NCBI GenBank assembly: GCA_023957375.1 | Contig: JAMLHB010000002.1 | Location: 434,001-498,000 of the forward strand | Length of the DNA: 64,000 nucleotides | Source of the DNA: Flavobacteriales bacterium | GTDB taxonomy: Bacteria; Bacteroidota; Bacteroidia; Flavobacteriales_F; PHOS-HE28 | Reading direction: 5' to 3' | Part shown: piece after piece, positions 10,216 through 19,608 of the stretch | Layout: every line of letters starts with the position of its first letter | Position numbering within the stretch: position 1 is the stretch's first letter | The notes under the pieces: model-generated | Told to the model about the DNA's origin: nothing | Seen by the model: the letters and a program-made list of their open reading frames with translations, nothing else | Databases searched by the model: none | Made by a program: the position numbers and the translations under genes

Positions 10216-11277
10216 ATGCACAGCAGAACCTTGTTGATCACCGGCGGTGCCGGGTTCATCGGCAGCCACGTGCTGCGGCTCTTCGTGAACAAGTATCCGC
10301 AGTACCGCATCATCAACCTCGATGCGCTCACCTATGCCGGGAACCTGGAAAACCTGCGCGACCTGGAACAGGCACCGAACTATGCGTTCGTGAAGGCGGA
10401 CATCCGCGACGCTGCGGCCATGGCGAAGATCTTCGCCGAGCACCTGCCCGACGGCGTGATCCACTTGGCCGCGGAAAGCCACGTGGACCGCAGCATCAGC
10501 AACCCCATGGCCTTCGTGGAGACCAACGTCACCGGCACCGTGAACCTGTTGAACGCCGCACGGGAAGCATGGAAAGGCAAGTTCGAGGGCAAGCGGTTCT
10601 ACCACGTAAGCACCGATGAAGTGTATGGCTCGCTGCACGACGGCGGCTTCTTTCTGGAAACAACGCCCTACGACCCGCAAAGCCCATACAGCGCCAGCAA
10701 GGCCGCCAGCGACCACTTCGTGCGGGCCTACGGCAATACCTACGGCCTGCCCTTCGTGGTGAGCAATTGCAGCAACAACTACGGCAGTCACCAATTCCCC
10801 GAGAAGTTGATCCCCCTGATGATCCACAACCTGCGCGAAGGGAAACCCCTTCCGGTCTACGGCAAGGGGGAAAACGTACGCGACTGGCTGTGGGTGGAGG
10901 ACCATGCCCGCGCCATCGACCTCATTTTCCACCAAGGCGTGAACGGGGAAACCTACAACATCGGCGGGCACAACGAGTGGAAGAACATCGACCTGGTGCA
11001 CCTGCTCTGCTCCATCATGGACCGCAAGCTGGGCCGGGCCTCCGGCACCAGCGCCAAGCAGATCACCTTTGTCACCGACCGCGCCGGCCACGACCTCCGG
11101 TACGCCATTGACGCGGGCAAGATCGGGCGCGAGCTGGGTTGGAAGCCGGGCATCACCTTCGAGGCCGGCCTGGAACGCACCGTGGACTGGTACTTGGCGA
11201 ACGATCCCTGGTTGCAGGCCGTTACTTCCGGTGCATACCGCGATTATTACGCGGCGCAATACGGAAAGCAGGGATGA
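10216..11277 (+). CDS. rfbB: dTDP-glucose 4,6-dehydratase
   Basis: The ATG at 10216 gives 353 residues. The NAD motif GGAGFIGSH starts at residue 10, followed by AAESHVDRSI, the dehydratase acid/base pair in STDEVYG (D134/E135), and Y158-x3-K162 in SPYSASKAASDHF. It converts dTDP-glucose to dTDP-4-keto-6-deoxyglucose, the branch point to dTDP-rhamnose and other deoxysugars. RmlA, RmlC and RmlD are not in the window. It overlaps the phosphatase gene by 4 bases (ATGA). Confidence 0.95.
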   Translation: MHSRTLLITGGAGFIGSHVLRLFVNKYPQYRIINLDALTYAGNLENLRDLEQAPNYAFVKADIRDAAAMAKIFAEHLPDGVIHLAAESHVDRSISNPMAFVETNVTGTVNLLNAAREAWKGKFEGKRFYHVSTDEVYGSLHDGGFFLETTPYDPQSPYSASKAASDHFVRAYGNTYGLPFVVSNCSNNYGSHQFPEKLIPLMIHNLREGKPLPVYGKGENVRDWLWVEDHARAIDLIFHQGVNGETYNIGGHNEWKNIDLVHLLCSIMDRKLGRASGTSAKQITFVTDRAGHDLRYAIDAGKIGRELGWKPGITFEAGLERTVDWYLANDPWLQAVTSGAYRDYYAAQYGKQG

Positions 11278-12023
11278 GCCTTCTGCGGAACCTCTTCGGA
11301 AAGCGGCAGCCCGAGCTGCCACCCGTGGATTTCAACGTGTTGAAATGCGACATCCACTCGCATTTCATTCCGGGGATCGATGACGGGGCGCCCAACATGG
11401 AAGCCAGCCTGGAGCTGCTGCGCGCCATGCACGAACTGGGCTTTCGAAAGGTGATCACCACACCGCACAGCATGGCCGACGGCTACAAGAACCCGCCCGA
11501 AGTGATCCTGGGGGGACTTGAAAAATTGCGCCGGGCCGTGAAGGAAGCAGACATCGCCATGGAGGTGGATGCCGCGGCGGAATACTACTTGGACCACGCC
11601 TTGCAGGAAAAAACAGCCAAGCAGCAGTTGCTCACCATCGGCAACGACATGGTGCTCTTCGAGCTGCCCTTCATCAGCGAACCGGCGGTGCTTCTGGAGA
11701 TGGTGTTCCAGATGCAGACCCAAGGCTACACGCCCATTCTGGCGCATCCGGAGCGGTACAACTATTGGCACACCAACATGGCCCCCATGGAGGCCCTGAA
11801 GGACCGCAACGTGCTCTTCCAGTTGAACACCATCGCCTTGGGCGGGGCGTACGGGCCGGCGGTAAAAAAGGCCGCGGAACGGATCGTCGACAAGGGCTGG
11901 TATGAACTGGTAGGGAGTGATTGCCACAGCATGAAGCACATTGAAGCACTTCACGCCGTACGCACGGAACCCTACTTGCACAAGCTGGTCGACGGGGGCA
12001 AGTTGATCAATCCCACCCTGTGA
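11274..12023 (+). CDS. CpsB/YwqE-type tyrosine-protein phosphatase (PHP domain)
   Basis: The ATG at 11274 overlaps the rfbB stop and gives 249 residues. PHP metal-binding motifs are present: DIHSHFIPGIDDG (H28, H30, D36), TTPH, the HPER segment in ILAHPERYNYW, and GSDCHS near the C-terminus. Family members are metal-dependent phosphatases that dephosphorylate the BY-kinase controlling capsule or exopolysaccharide chain length. Its place at the end of the sugar cluster fits this. The matching Wzz/Wzc-type kinase is not in the window. Confidence 0.88.
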   Translation: MSLLRNLFGKRQPELPPVDFNVLKCDIHSHFIPGIDDGAPNMEASLELLRAMHELGFRKVITTPHSMADGYKNPPEVILGGLEKLRRAVKEADIAMEVDAAAEYYLDHALQEKTAKQQLLTIGNDMVLFELPFISEPAVLLEMVFQMQTQGYTPILAHPERYNYWHTNMAPMEALKDRNVLFQLNTIALGGAYGPAVKKAAERIVDKGWYELVGSDCHSMKHIEALHAVRTEPYLHKLVDGGKLINPTL

Positions 12024-12104
12024 TCCGGGCGGTGCAGGGCCCATGGGCGGGTGGCCCGCAATAAGGTTTCCCGCGCTGCGTTGCCTTGGCATACACACGG
12101 CACC

Positions 12105-12482
12105 ATGACCTTGGGGCGCATCTTTCAGTTCATCGCCCGCACCACCGGCACGCTGATGGTGGCCTTTTTGATCTTTGTCATGATGGGGGTCATTTCGGGC
12201 GACTCGGGCCGTGTGGGTACCCCGCTCTTCACCGATGTGCGCCAAGCCCTCACCTTCCTCACCTTTCCGGTCCTCACCATCATCGGCTTAGCCTTGGCAT
12301 GGAAGTATGAATTCCTCGGCGGGCTGATCACCTTGGGCAGCTTGGTGGCCGTGTTGCTGTTGCAGCCCGACTGGTTGCAGCCGTTCGCCCTGGTGCCCGC
12401 CGTGCCCGGCCTGTTGTACGCCGTGCACGGGTTGTTCGGTGGCCCGGGGCTGACAGCGCACGCCACCCGGCATTCGCACTGA
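12105..12482 (+). CDS. small integral membrane protein of unknown function
   Basis: Starting at the ATG at 12105 gives 125 residues; a GTG at 12051 would add a polar leader that looks non-coding. Four hydrophobic segments are seen (about residues 8-30, 42-60, 65-82, 85-105), followed by a short polar tail ending in HATRHSH. I do not recognise a named family. It follows the phosphatase by about 80 bases and may be co-transcribed. Confidence 0.65.
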   Translation: MTLGRIFQFIARTTGTLMVAFLIFVMMGVISGDSGRVGTPLFTDVRQALTFLTFPVLTIIGLALAWKYEFLGGLITLGSLVAVLLLQPDWLQPFALVPAVPGLLYAVHGLFGGPGLTAHATRHSH

Positions 12483-12566
12483 GCCCAAGCCACCTGCCCG
12501 TGCAGCGGACGGCGCAGCATGTGCGTCTTGTGGGCGAAGGTGCGATCAACCCGCCCCCTGCCAACG

Positions 12567-13367
12567 ATGAGAACTACTCTGCTCCCGCTCGCCTTCCTGA
12601 CGCTCTGCAGACCCGCTGCCGCACAACTCACCGCCGGTGGGGTGCCGCCCGGTGGCACCGTCCTGCAGACCTCCATCAACCTTTCGCTCAGTACGCCCAA
12701 CACCACCGATTCAGCCAGCTTGGAGCTGGACTGCGATGACTTCCAAGACGCTTGGGCGGTGCTGCACCGCGACATGCCCGAGGTGGACGGCACCAATTGG
12801 GCGGCCCTGCACGTTGTGGATGATGACATCGAAGTGTGCGTGGACCTGCTTCCGGGCTTTTCGCAGCGCCCCAAATACCATCTTTTCGGCGAGCCGTTGG
12901 ATTGCGGCGCCAACTTCAACTGGCAACTGGTGGGCGAACTGTACCTCGGCAACTTCGGCGGCTGGGTCATAACCGGCCCTTTCGAGATCGATGACCGGTA
13001 CATCGCTTACCGCCGGAACGGCCAAGTGGGTTGGATCAAGCTTTCCTTCCAATTGGACCAAACCACCATTTCCCTGCAAGTGCCGGAGCTATTGCCGCTA
13101 TGCCCGATCACCTTGGGGATCGATGAGCAGCCCGGGTCAGGTGGCTTCACCCTGTTCCCGAATCCGGGAAGGGGACGTGAGATCAACGTGATGGCCGTGG
13201 CCCCGTTGGAGCAGATCGAGGTGTTCGACGCCACCGGCCGCACCCTCGCCCGGCATGCCGGCACGGCCCGCACGATCCCCGCGCCCATCAGCCCCGGCAC
13301 CTATCTAGTGCGGGCCACGCAGGCCGATGGAACCCGCAGCACCATGCGCTGGGTGCGGCAGGATTGA
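12567..13367 (+). CDS. secreted protein with T9SS type A sorting domain
   Basis: The ATG at 12567 gives 266 residues starting with a clean signal peptide (MRTTLLPLAFLTL, cut near AAAQ). The middle is acidic, Cys-containing and of no family I recognise; CDDFQDAWAV and a WVITGPFEIDDRYIAYR stretch suggest a beta-rich domain. The last ~75 residues are a type IX sorting domain: FTLFPNPGRGREINV, IEVFDATGRTLA, SPGTYLVRATQADG, basic end. Such proteins cross the outer membrane by T9SS and are released or anchored to A-LPS. Function unknown. Confidence 0.82.
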   Translation: MRTTLLPLAFLTLCRPAAAQLTAGGVPPGGTVLQTSINLSLSTPNTTDSASLELDCDDFQDAWAVLHRDMPEVDGTNWAALHVVDDDIEVCVDLLPGFSQRPKYHLFGEPLDCGANFNWQLVGELYLGNFGGWVITGPFEIDDRYIAYRRNGQVGWIKLSFQLDQTTISLQVPELLPLCPITLGIDEQPGSGGFTLFPNPGRGREINVMAVAPLEQIEVFDATGRTLARHAGTARTIPAPISPGTYLVRATQADGTRSTMRWVRQD

Positions 13368-13475
13368 GCTACGCCCGAAGGGCGGTACGCGATCGGACTG
13401 CACGTTGGGTTCAACCCTTTCCAGCCCCTTGGAAAGTACCCTGATCGTGGTATAGGGTGCAGCAGCGGTGCAGCG

Positions 13476-13483
13476 GAACTTTG
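13476..13483 (+). promoter_or_regulatory. -7 box of feo operon
   Basis: GAACTTTG (consensus TAnnTTTG, first base off) ends 6 bases before the ATG at 13490, implying a leaderless feoA transcript. Confidence 0.4.
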
Positions 13484-13489
13484 CACCCC

Positions 13490-13798
13490 ATGTCCGCCCC
13501 CCTCCACGGCCCCGCTATGGCGGGACTGCGCGCAGAGCCGCGCGACACCTTGCAGCTTGATCAACTGCCCGCACGGCAATGGGCCATCGTGCATGATGTA
13601 CCGATGCCCCATGCCGGCCTGGGCCGCGCGGTGGCGATCCGCTTGATGGAGCTGGGCTTCGTACCCGGCGAGCGCGTGTGCATCGTCCGCCAAGGACCCG
13701 GACAAGGTGGGCCGCTGGCCGTGCGCGTGGGCCACACCACCTTCGCCCTGCGGCGCCATGAAGCGGCGTACATCCAGGTGATGCCCGTCCGTGCATGA
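13490..13798 (+). CDS. feoA: FeoA family ferrous-iron transport protein
   Basis: The ATG at 13490 gives 102 residues. The SH3-like FeoA core is visible: GRAVAIRLMELGFVPGERV and GGPLAVRVGHTTFALRRHEA, preceded by ~25 residues of less conserved leader. FeoA is a small cytoplasmic partner required for FeoB activity. The stop overlaps the feoB ATG by 4 bases, so the two are translationally coupled. Confidence 0.9.
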   Translation: MSAPLHGPAMAGLRAEPRDTLQLDQLPARQWAIVHDVPMPHAGLGRAVAIRLMELGFVPGERVCIVRQGPGQGGPLAVRVGHTTFALRRHEAAYIQVMPVRA

Positions 13799-15639
13799 CC
13801 GAAGCCATCACCGCCATCCTGCCCGAACGCATTGCCCTCTTGGGCAACCCCAACTGCGGCAAAACGGCCCTGTTCAACCTGCTCACCGGCAGCCGCCAGA
13901 AGGTGGCCAACTATGCAGGTGTTACCGTGGAGCGCAAGGAAGGCACGCTGCACACGGCCGAGGGCCGCCACGTGACCGTGCTGGACCTGCCTGGCGCATA
14001 CAGCCTCAACGCCCTCAGCGGCGATGAGGCCGTGACCCGCGAGGTGATCACCGGTCAACGCGATACCCTGCCCGAGCTGCTGGTGTGCGTAGCCGATGCC
14101 ACCAACCTGCGCCTGCACCTGCGCTTGGTGCTGGAGGCGCGCGCCCTCGGCCTGCCCATGGTGGTGGTCCTCAACAAGATGGACCGGGTGAAGAAGCTCG
14201 GCCTCACCATCGACCGCGCCGCCCTGGAGCGTGAACTGGGAGTGCCCGTGGTGGGCGCCGTAAGCGTGCAGGCCCATGGCGCCCGCGAACTGCAAGCCTT
14301 TTTGGACCGGCCGTTGGCACCCCACCGCCCTCCCACCTGGAAAAATGCCACGGCCGAAACGGTGCGCGCCACCCAGCATGAGGCACACCGCATTTTCAAG
14401 CTGGCCGTGCAGGAGCCCGCCGTGGACGCCGACCCCAGCGCCAAGATCGACCGGGCGATCATGCATCCTGTGTGGGGCTTCGTGATCCTGGCCATAGTGC
14501 TCTTCGCCACCTTCATGGCCGTGTTCTCCTTAGGCGATGTGCTAAACGGTTACATCGAAGATGCTTTCGGCTGGTTGGCCGGGCTGGTGGAAACGCACAT
14601 GGCCGACGGACTGCTGCGCGGACTGCTGGTGGAGGGCATCATCGGGGGCATCGGCGGGGTGATCGTCTTCCTGCCGCAGATCCTCATCCTCTTCCTCTTC
14701 ATCCTGGCCTTGGAAGACAGCGGCTACCTGCCCCGCGCTGCCTTTCTGCTGGACCAGCCCATGAGCAAGGCGGGCCTCTCGGGCCGCTCCTTCATCCCCT
14801 TGCTCTCCAGCTTCGCCTGCGCCATCCCAGGCATCATGGCCACCCGCACCATCAGCGACCCGCGCGACCGCCTAGCCACCATCCTCATCGCGCCGCTCAT
14901 GGCCTGCTCCGCGCGGATCCCCGTGTACACGCTCATCATCGCCGCGCTCTTCCCCGGCGAACCGCTGGCTGCCGCCCTCACCATGGTGGGCCTTTATGCA
15001 TTGGGCGTGGTTTGCGCCATGGCCGTGGCCTGGGTGATGAAGCGCGGCCACCGCTCCCGTTCAACCCTCCTGATGGAGCTGCCCAGCTACCAATGGCCCG
15101 ACCTGCGCAGCTTAGCCATCGGCCTGTGGGAGCGCGCCATGATCTTCCTGCGCCGCGTGGGCACCATCATCCTGGCGCTCACGATCGTGATGTGGGCACT
15201 TTACACCATTCCCTCGCCCCGCGCACAGACCGGGGCCAGCGAACTGGAAAATAGCCTGGCCGGCGAGATCGGCCATGCCCTGCAACACGTCTTTGCCCCC
15301 ATCGGCTTCAACGCCCACATCTCCATCGCCCTTGTACCGGGCATGGCCGCCCGTGAAGTGGTGGTGAGCGCTTTGGGCACCGCCTACGCCATGGAGGGCG
15401 ATGAAGACCAGGTGGGCGCACAGTTAGAGGCCCGCATCGCCACCGGCTGGTCCACCGCCACCAAGCTCTCCCTGCTGATCTGGATGGTTTTCGCACCGCA
15501 GTGCCTGAGCACCTTCATCATCGTGCGGCGCGAGACCAACTCGTGGAAGCAGATGTGGCTGATGGGCGGATACCTCTTCGCCCTGGCGTACCTTGCCAGT
15601 CTGATCACCTACCACATGGCCAGCTGGCTCACCGCCTGA
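13795..15639 (+). CDS. feoB: Fe(II) transporter FeoB
   Basis: A 614-residue membrane GTPase. The N-terminal G domain has G1 GNPNCGKT (17-24), G3 DLPG (64-67) and G4 NKMD (127-130), followed by a helical GDI-like linker. The C-terminal half holds the gate repeats with about eight to ten membrane helices (for example SFIPLLSSFACAIPGIMATR and LVPGMAAREVVVSALGT). It imports ferrous iron across the inner membrane. It is shorter than the ~770-residue E. coli protein but complete in domain order. Feo operons are commonly iron-regulated; no Fur box was identified here. Confidence 0.95.
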   Translation: MTEAITAILPERIALLGNPNCGKTALFNLLTGSRQKVANYAGVTVERKEGTLHTAEGRHVTVLDLPGAYSLNALSGDEAVTREVITGQRDTLPELLVCVADATNLRLHLRLVLEARALGLPMVVVLNKMDRVKKLGLTIDRAALERELGVPVVGAVSVQAHGARELQAFLDRPLAPHRPPTWKNATAETVRATQHEAHRIFKLAVQEPAVDADPSAKIDRAIMHPVWGFVILAIVLFATFMAVFSLGDVLNGYIEDAFGWLAGLVETHMADGLLRGLLVEGIIGGIGGVIVFLPQILILFLFILALEDSGYLPRAAFLLDQPMSKAGLSGRSFIPLLSSFACAIPGIMATRTISDPRDRLATILIAPLMACSARIPVYTLIIAALFPGEPLAAALTMVGLYALGVVCAMAVAWVMKRGHRSRSTLLMELPSYQWPDLRSLAIGLWERAMIFLRRVGTIILALTIVMWALYTIPSPRAQTGASELENSLAGEIGHALQHVFAPIGFNAHISIALVPGMAAREVVVSALGTAYAMEGDEDQVGAQLEARIATGWSTATKLSLLIWMVFAPQCLSTFIIVRRETNSWKQMWLMGGYLFALAYLASLITYHMASWLTA

Positions 15640-15785
15640 TGCAGACCGTGCTCACAATCCTGATCGTGCTGGCCGCCGTGGCATACGTGGCATGGAACTA
15701 TGTGCCTGCTTCGTGGTATGGCGCAAAGAAGGGTGGCGGTGGTTCTTGCGGTGATTGCCATGGATGCGACACCTTGAAGGAGTGA
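15639..15785 (+). CDS. FeoB-associated Cys-rich membrane protein
   Basis: A 48-residue ORF whose ATG shares one base with the feoB stop. It has one hydrophobic helix (residues 3-22), the CxxCxxC-like tail GSCGDCHGCDTLKE with three cysteines, and a basic/Gly linker. It matches the short FeoB-associated Cys-rich proteins found downstream of feoB in many Bacteroidota and Firmicutes, thought to take the place of FeoC. The role is inferred from position and shape. Confidence 0.85.
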   Translation: MQTVLTILIVLAAVAYVAWNYVPASWYGAKKGGGGSCGDCHGCDTLKE

Positions 15786-16234
15786 CCCCCCGATCAACGT
15801 CCATGTAGGCCATGGATGAGGTCTTACGGCCTTAACGACCTGCCCAAGGCACGCTGACCGTTCCCTGCGACATATTGGAACTTTGCCAAAAATCCCCCTT
15901 TGTGGGTATTGCAGGGTGTTATACGGCCAGCATCTTTGGCATGTGTTTTTTGGACCCTTATGCGCGATGGCACCGACTGCCCAACAGCTTGATCGTGCAT
16001 GGAGCAATGTCCTATTCCCGGGGGGGAGTGGCCAACCGTAGGAGCAACGGTCGGCAAGGACAACGCACCATGCCGTGGAGGCCGCTCCCCGTGGGCGGCT
16101 TCCCATTTTTCAGGTCCGTCGTTGCCGTCCAAGCACAATGGCTTGCACCCGGGCCAGGCACATAGATAGCCCTGCAAACAGGCCCGACACTGCCGATGAA
16201 TTCCTTTGTCAAGCGCTGCTTCATTTCCCTTGCT
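15786..16234. other. 449-bp intergenic region, no gene recognised
   Basis: Between the feo operon and arsR. No ORF here has protein-like composition, and no strong hairpin followed by a T tract was found. It must hold the feo terminator and the arsR promoter. Confidence 0.5.
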
Positions 16235-16250
16235 ATCGTATTTTTACGAT
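16235..16250. promoter_or_regulatory. candidate ArsR operator
   Basis: ATCGTA-TTTT-TACGAT, a 6-bp inverted repeat 13 bases upstream of the arsR ATG at 16264, is AT-rich against GC-rich surroundings, as ArsR/SmtB operators usually are. Binding would block the arsR-arsM promoter until arsenite is present. Confidence 0.5.
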
Positions 16251-16263
16251 CATCATCACCCCG

Positions 16264-16626
16264 ATGGGCCTCTCCAAACACGACGAGTTCACCCTGCGCG
16301 ACAACCGCATCGCACGTTATGCCAAGGCGCTGGCACACCCGGCCCGCGTGGCCATCCTGCGCTTCCTCATCCACAAGCGCAGCTGCGTGTGCGGCGACAT
16401 CGTGGACGAGCTGCCCCTTGCGCAAAGCACGGTGAGCCAGCATTTGAAGGAACTGAAGGCCGCCGGCCTGATCCTGGGCGAGATCGAGGGCACCACCGTG
16501 TGCTATTGCATCGACCCCAAGGCCTGGGCCATGGCGGAACAGTGCTTAGGCGACCTACTAAAGAGCTTCACCGACGGCGGTTCTTGCTGCGCGCCGGCCA
16601 AACAAACGATCGCAACCAAACGATAG
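16264..16626 (+). CDS. arsR: ArsR/SmtB family arsenic-responsive repressor
   Basis: The ATG at 16264 gives 120 residues. The winged-helix core runs [14 protein letters not shown] to [17 protein letters not shown] (recognition helix) and [11 protein letters not shown] (wing). C41 and C43 (SCVCGD) correspond to the ArsR arsenite-binding site at the start of the DNA-contact helix; C80/C82 and C108/C109 are additional thiols. It lies 4 bases before an arsenite methyltransferase, supporting As(III) as the inducer. An inverted repeat at 16235 is its likely operator. Confidence 0.92.
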   Translation: MGLSKHDEFTLRDNRIARYAKALAHPARVAILRFLIHKRSCVCGDIVDELPLAQSTVSQHLKELKAAGLILGEIEGTTVCYCIDPKAWAMAEQCLGDLLKSFTDGGSCCAPAKQTIATKR

Positions 16627-16630
16627 AACC

Positions 16631-17500
16631 ATGGAGACCGCGGAAAACATCAAACAGACCGTACGCGCCAAATACGCCGAGATCGCCCAACAGGACCGCG
16701 CCGACAACGCCGCCTCCTGCTGCGGCAGCGGCGGGTGCAGCACAGAAGTGTACAACATCATGACCGACGACTACGCCGGGCTGGAAGGCCATGTGGCTGA
16801 GGCCGACCTGGGCTTAGGCTGCGGGCTGCCCACGCAATTCGCGGGCATCAAATCGGGCGATACCGTACTGGACCTCGGCTCCGGCGCGGGCAACGACTGC
16901 TTCGTGGCGCGGCATGAGACCGGCCCCGACGGCCGCGTGATCGGCGTGGACTTCACCCCCGAAATGATCGCCAAAGCGCGCGCGAATGCCGTGAAGATGG
17001 GCTTCGCCAACGTGGAGTTCCGCGAGGGCGACATTGAGCAACTGCCGCTGAGCGACGCCATGGTGGACGTGGTGGTGAGCAATTGCGTGCTGAACTTGGT
17101 GCCGGACAAGAAGCAGGCTTTCGCCGAGATCCTGCGCGTGCTGAAACCCGGCGGCCACTTCAGCATCAGCGATGTGGTGTTGCAGGGCAAGCTGCCCGAA
17201 GCCTTGCAGCACGCGGCGGAGATGTACGCCGGCTGCGTCTCCGGCGCGTTGCAGGAAAGCGACTACTTAGGGATCATTCACCAATTGGGCTTCGGCGAAG
17301 TGACCGTGCAAAAACGCAAGGCCATCACCGTGCCGGACGACATCCTCGCCAACTACCTCAACACAACGGAACTCGCCGCGTTCAAGGCCAGCGGCACGGG
17401 TATCTTCAGCATCACCGTTTCGGCAATGAAGCCCGAAGTGAATGCGGCAAAGGAAGAATTGAAGGCCGCTTGCTGCGGGAGCGGAAGTACGTGCTGCTGA
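16631..17500 (+). CDS. arsM: arsenite S-adenosylmethionine methyltransferase
   Basis: A 289-residue class I methyltransferase. The SAM motif is DLGSGAGNDC (81-90), with GVDFTPEM for the ribose-binding acidic loop. The three family cysteines that bind As(III) are C64 (LGCGLP), C152 (SNCVLNL) and C202 (AGCVSG). Further Cys clusters lie at 30-36 (SCCGSGGC) and at the C-terminus (CCGSGSTCC). It methylates arsenite to volatile methylarsenicals. It is co-transcribed with arsR 4 bases upstream. Confidence 0.94.
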   Translation: METAENIKQTVRAKYAEIAQQDRADNAASCCGSGGCSTEVYNIMTDDYAGLEGHVAEADLGLGCGLPTQFAGIKSGDTVLDLGSGAGNDCFVARHETGPDGRVIGVDFTPEMIAKARANAVKMGFANVEFREGDIEQLPLSDAMVDVVVSNCVLNLVPDKKQAFAEILRVLKPGGHFSISDVVLQGKLPEALQHAAEMYAGCVSGALQESDYLGIIHQLGFGEVTVQKRKAITVPDDILANYLNTTELAAFKASGTGIFSITVSAMKPEVNAAKEELKAACCGSGSTCC

Positions 17501-17540
17501 GGATCGGGGGCCGAACAATATCGCATTTCGGGTCCAGGGA

Positions 17541-17548
17541 TAGCTTTG
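17541..17548 (+). promoter_or_regulatory. -7 box (consensus) for GH35 gene
   Basis: TAGCTTTG is an exact match to TAnnTTTG, 24 bases before the ATG at 17573. A -33 TTG is not obvious. Confidence 0.5.
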
Positions 17549-17572
17549 GTCGATGTTGATCCCAACCCCGTG

Positions 17573-19375
17573 ATGCGCAAATTCCTCCTCCTCCTGTTCC
17601 TTGCCTTGGGCAGCGCTCCTGCTTCCTCCCAAGCCACCCACACGTTCACCACGAACAACGGAGCCTTCCAACTCGACGGCAAGCCTTTCCGCATCATCGG
17701 CGCCGAGCTGCACCCCGCGCGCATCCCGCGCGAATACTGGCGCCACCGCATCCAGATGGCCAAGGCCATGGGCTGCAACACCATCAGCAGCTACGTGTTC
17801 TGGAACGACCTGGAGCCGGTGGAGGGCCAGTTCGATTTCCGCACGGAGCGGCGTGACATGGCCGCATTTATCCGCCTGTGTGCGGAAGAGAACATGTGGG
17901 TGCTGATCCGCCCGGGCCCGTACGTGTGCGCCGAATGGGACCTCGGCGGCCTGCCGCCCTGGCTGCTGGCCGATCCCGGCATCAAGCTGCGCTGCATGAA
18001 CCCCCGCTACATGGAAGCCGTGGAGCGCTACATCGCGGCCTTCGCCAAGGAGATCGTACCGCTCCAAGTGACGCACGGCGGGCCCATCCTCATGGTGCAG
18101 GTGGAGAACGAGTACGGCAGCTATGGCAACGACCGCAGCTACATGGAGGCCCTGCGCGACCAATGGAAGCAGCACGGCATCAATGTGCCCTTCTACACCG
18201 CCGACGGCCCCACGCACTACATGCTGGAGGCGGGCAGCCTGCCCGGTGCTGTAGTGGGCTTAGACAGCGGCAGCGATGCCGGAGACTTCAAGGTGGGTGC
18301 GAAACACGCCGATGGCATGCCCGTGTTCAGCAGCGAGACCTATCCCGGCTGGCTGACACATTGGGGCGAAAAATGGCAGCGGCCCGATACCGCGGCGTTG
18401 GCCAAGCAGGTGCGCTTCCTGCTGGAGAACGGTCATTCCTGGTGCTTCTACGTGCTGCACGGCGGCACCAACTTCGGCTTCACCGCCGGTGCCAACGCAG
18501 GCTCGCCCACGCAGTTCCATCCCGATGTGACCAGCTACGACTACGATGCACCCATCGACGAGCAGGGCCGGCCCACGGCCAAATACTTCATGTTGCGCAA
18601 GCTGATCGCCGCGCACAGCAAGAACAAATTGCCCGCCATCCCCAAGCCCATCCCCACCATCACCATCCCGCCTATCCCCATGCAGCGCTACACCGACCTG
18701 TGGCAACACCTGCCCGCGCCCGTGCACGCCTCACAACCACTGCCTTTCGAGATGCTCGGCCAGAACCAGGGCCTGGTGCTGTACCGCACCACCCTCATCG
18801 GCCACAAGAGCGGTACCCTCACCATCACCGAGCCGCACGATCTGGCGCTGGTGTACCTCAACGGCACCTTCATCGACACCGTGTTCCGCGATGGCGGCAA
18901 CTGGACCGTGGACCTGCCGAAGACCGACGTGGCTGAACCCGTGCTCGACATCCTGGTGGAAGGCATGGGCCACATCAACTACGGCCCTTACATCATCGAC
19001 CGCAAGGGCATCACCGAGCGCGTGCTGCTCAACGGCATGACGCTGATGGAATGGGACATGTACAGGCTGCCCTTCGATGCGGCGTACCTGAACGGCATCA
19101 CCGCCACCACCACGCCCCCGGCTGCCACGGGCAACTTCTTCAAGGGTACCTTCACCCTGAAGAAGACCGGAGACACCTTCCTGGACCTCAGCGGCTACGG
19201 CAAGGGTATGGCGTACATCAACGGCCACGCGCTGGGGCGCTATTGGCACATCGGTCCGCAACAGCGGCTGTACTGCCCGGCCTCCTGGCTGAAGCAAGGC
19301 GTGAACGAGCTGGTGGTGTTCGACCTGCTGGGCAGGAATAGCGCGGATGTGCAGGGGTATGAGGGGATGGAGTAA
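17573..19375 (+). CDS. glycoside hydrolase family 35 beta-galactosidase, secreted
   Basis: The ATG at 17573 gives 600 residues with a signal peptide (MRKFLLLLFLALGSAPASSQ). The GH35 TIM barrel has GAELHPARIPREYW, RPGPYVCAEWDLGGLP, the acid/base E180 in MVQVENEYGSYG and the nucleophile E255 in SSETYPGW. The C-terminal beta-sandwich domains end in the conserved GYGKGMAYINGHALGRYW. The enzyme removes terminal beta-galactosyl residues in the periplasm or outside. No sorting domain follows, so it is probably periplasmic. Single gene with its own promoter box. Confidence 0.93.
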   Translation: MRKFLLLLFLALGSAPASSQATHTFTTNNGAFQLDGKPFRIIGAELHPARIPREYWRHRIQMAKAMGCNTISSYVFWNDLEPVEGQFDFRTERRDMAAFIRLCAEENMWVLIRPGPYVCAEWDLGGLPPWLLADPGIKLRCMNPRYMEAVERYIAAFAKEIVPLQVTHGGPILMVQVENEYGSYGNDRSYMEALRDQWKQHGINVPFYTADGPTHYMLEAGSLPGAVVGLDSGSDAGDFKVGAKHADGMPVFSSETYPGWLTHWGEKWQRPDTAALAKQVRFLLENGHSWCFYVLHGGTNFGFTAGANAGSPTQFHPDVTSYDYDAPIDEQGRPTAKYFMLRKLIAAHSKNKLPAIPKPIPTITIPPIPMQRYTDLWQHLPAPVHASQPLPFEMLGQNQGLVLYRTTLIGHKSGTLTITEPHDLALVYLNGTFIDTVFRDGGNWTVDLPKTDVAEPVLDILVEGMGHINYGPYIIDRKGITERVLLNGMTLMEWDMYRLPFDAAYLNGITATTTPPAATGNFFKGTFTLKKTGDTFLDLSGYGKGMAYINGHALGRYWHIGPQQRLYCPASWLKQGVNELVVFDLLGRNSADVQGYEGME

Positions 19376-19377
19376 GC

Positions 19378-19512
19378 CTACTCCCCGAACACCTCCCGCC
19401 GGTGCCATTCCAGGTACGCCGGCTTCGGGCCGGCGGCCTCCGTCGGCAGGCTCAGCAGGCTTCCTTCGCAGGAGTTGAAGCTGAAGGCAATGGCCTCCGT
19501 GGTGCAGTGGTC
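19378..19512 (-). pseudogene. 3' remnant of an HNH-endonuclease-type gene (copy 1)
   Basis: Read on the minus strand, the frame ending with TAG at 19378-19380 encodes about 45 residues finishing EAAGPKPAYLEWHRREVFGE. The longer remnant at 20192-20449 ends EAGGPKPTYLEWHRREVSGK, so the two are diverged copies of the same protein tail. Upstream (LCDHCTTEAIAFSF) the similarity weakens. No start or HNH core is present. It is a decayed gene end, lying just after the GH35 stop. Confidence 0.6.
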
Positions 19513-19594
19513 GCAGAGGGAAGAGGCGCAGCACAACGCCAACCCTGACCAAGCGCAAGTACCAGCCTGCTCAGATCGGGCGGCTGCAATGCCC

Positions 19595-19602
19595 TAACTT
19601 TG
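19595..19602 (+). promoter_or_regulatory. -7 box for toxin-antitoxin operon
   Basis: TAACTTTG, an exact TAnnTTTG match, ends 6 bases before the antitoxin ATG, so the mRNA is probably leaderless. Confidence 0.5.
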
Positions 19603-19608
19603 ACTGTG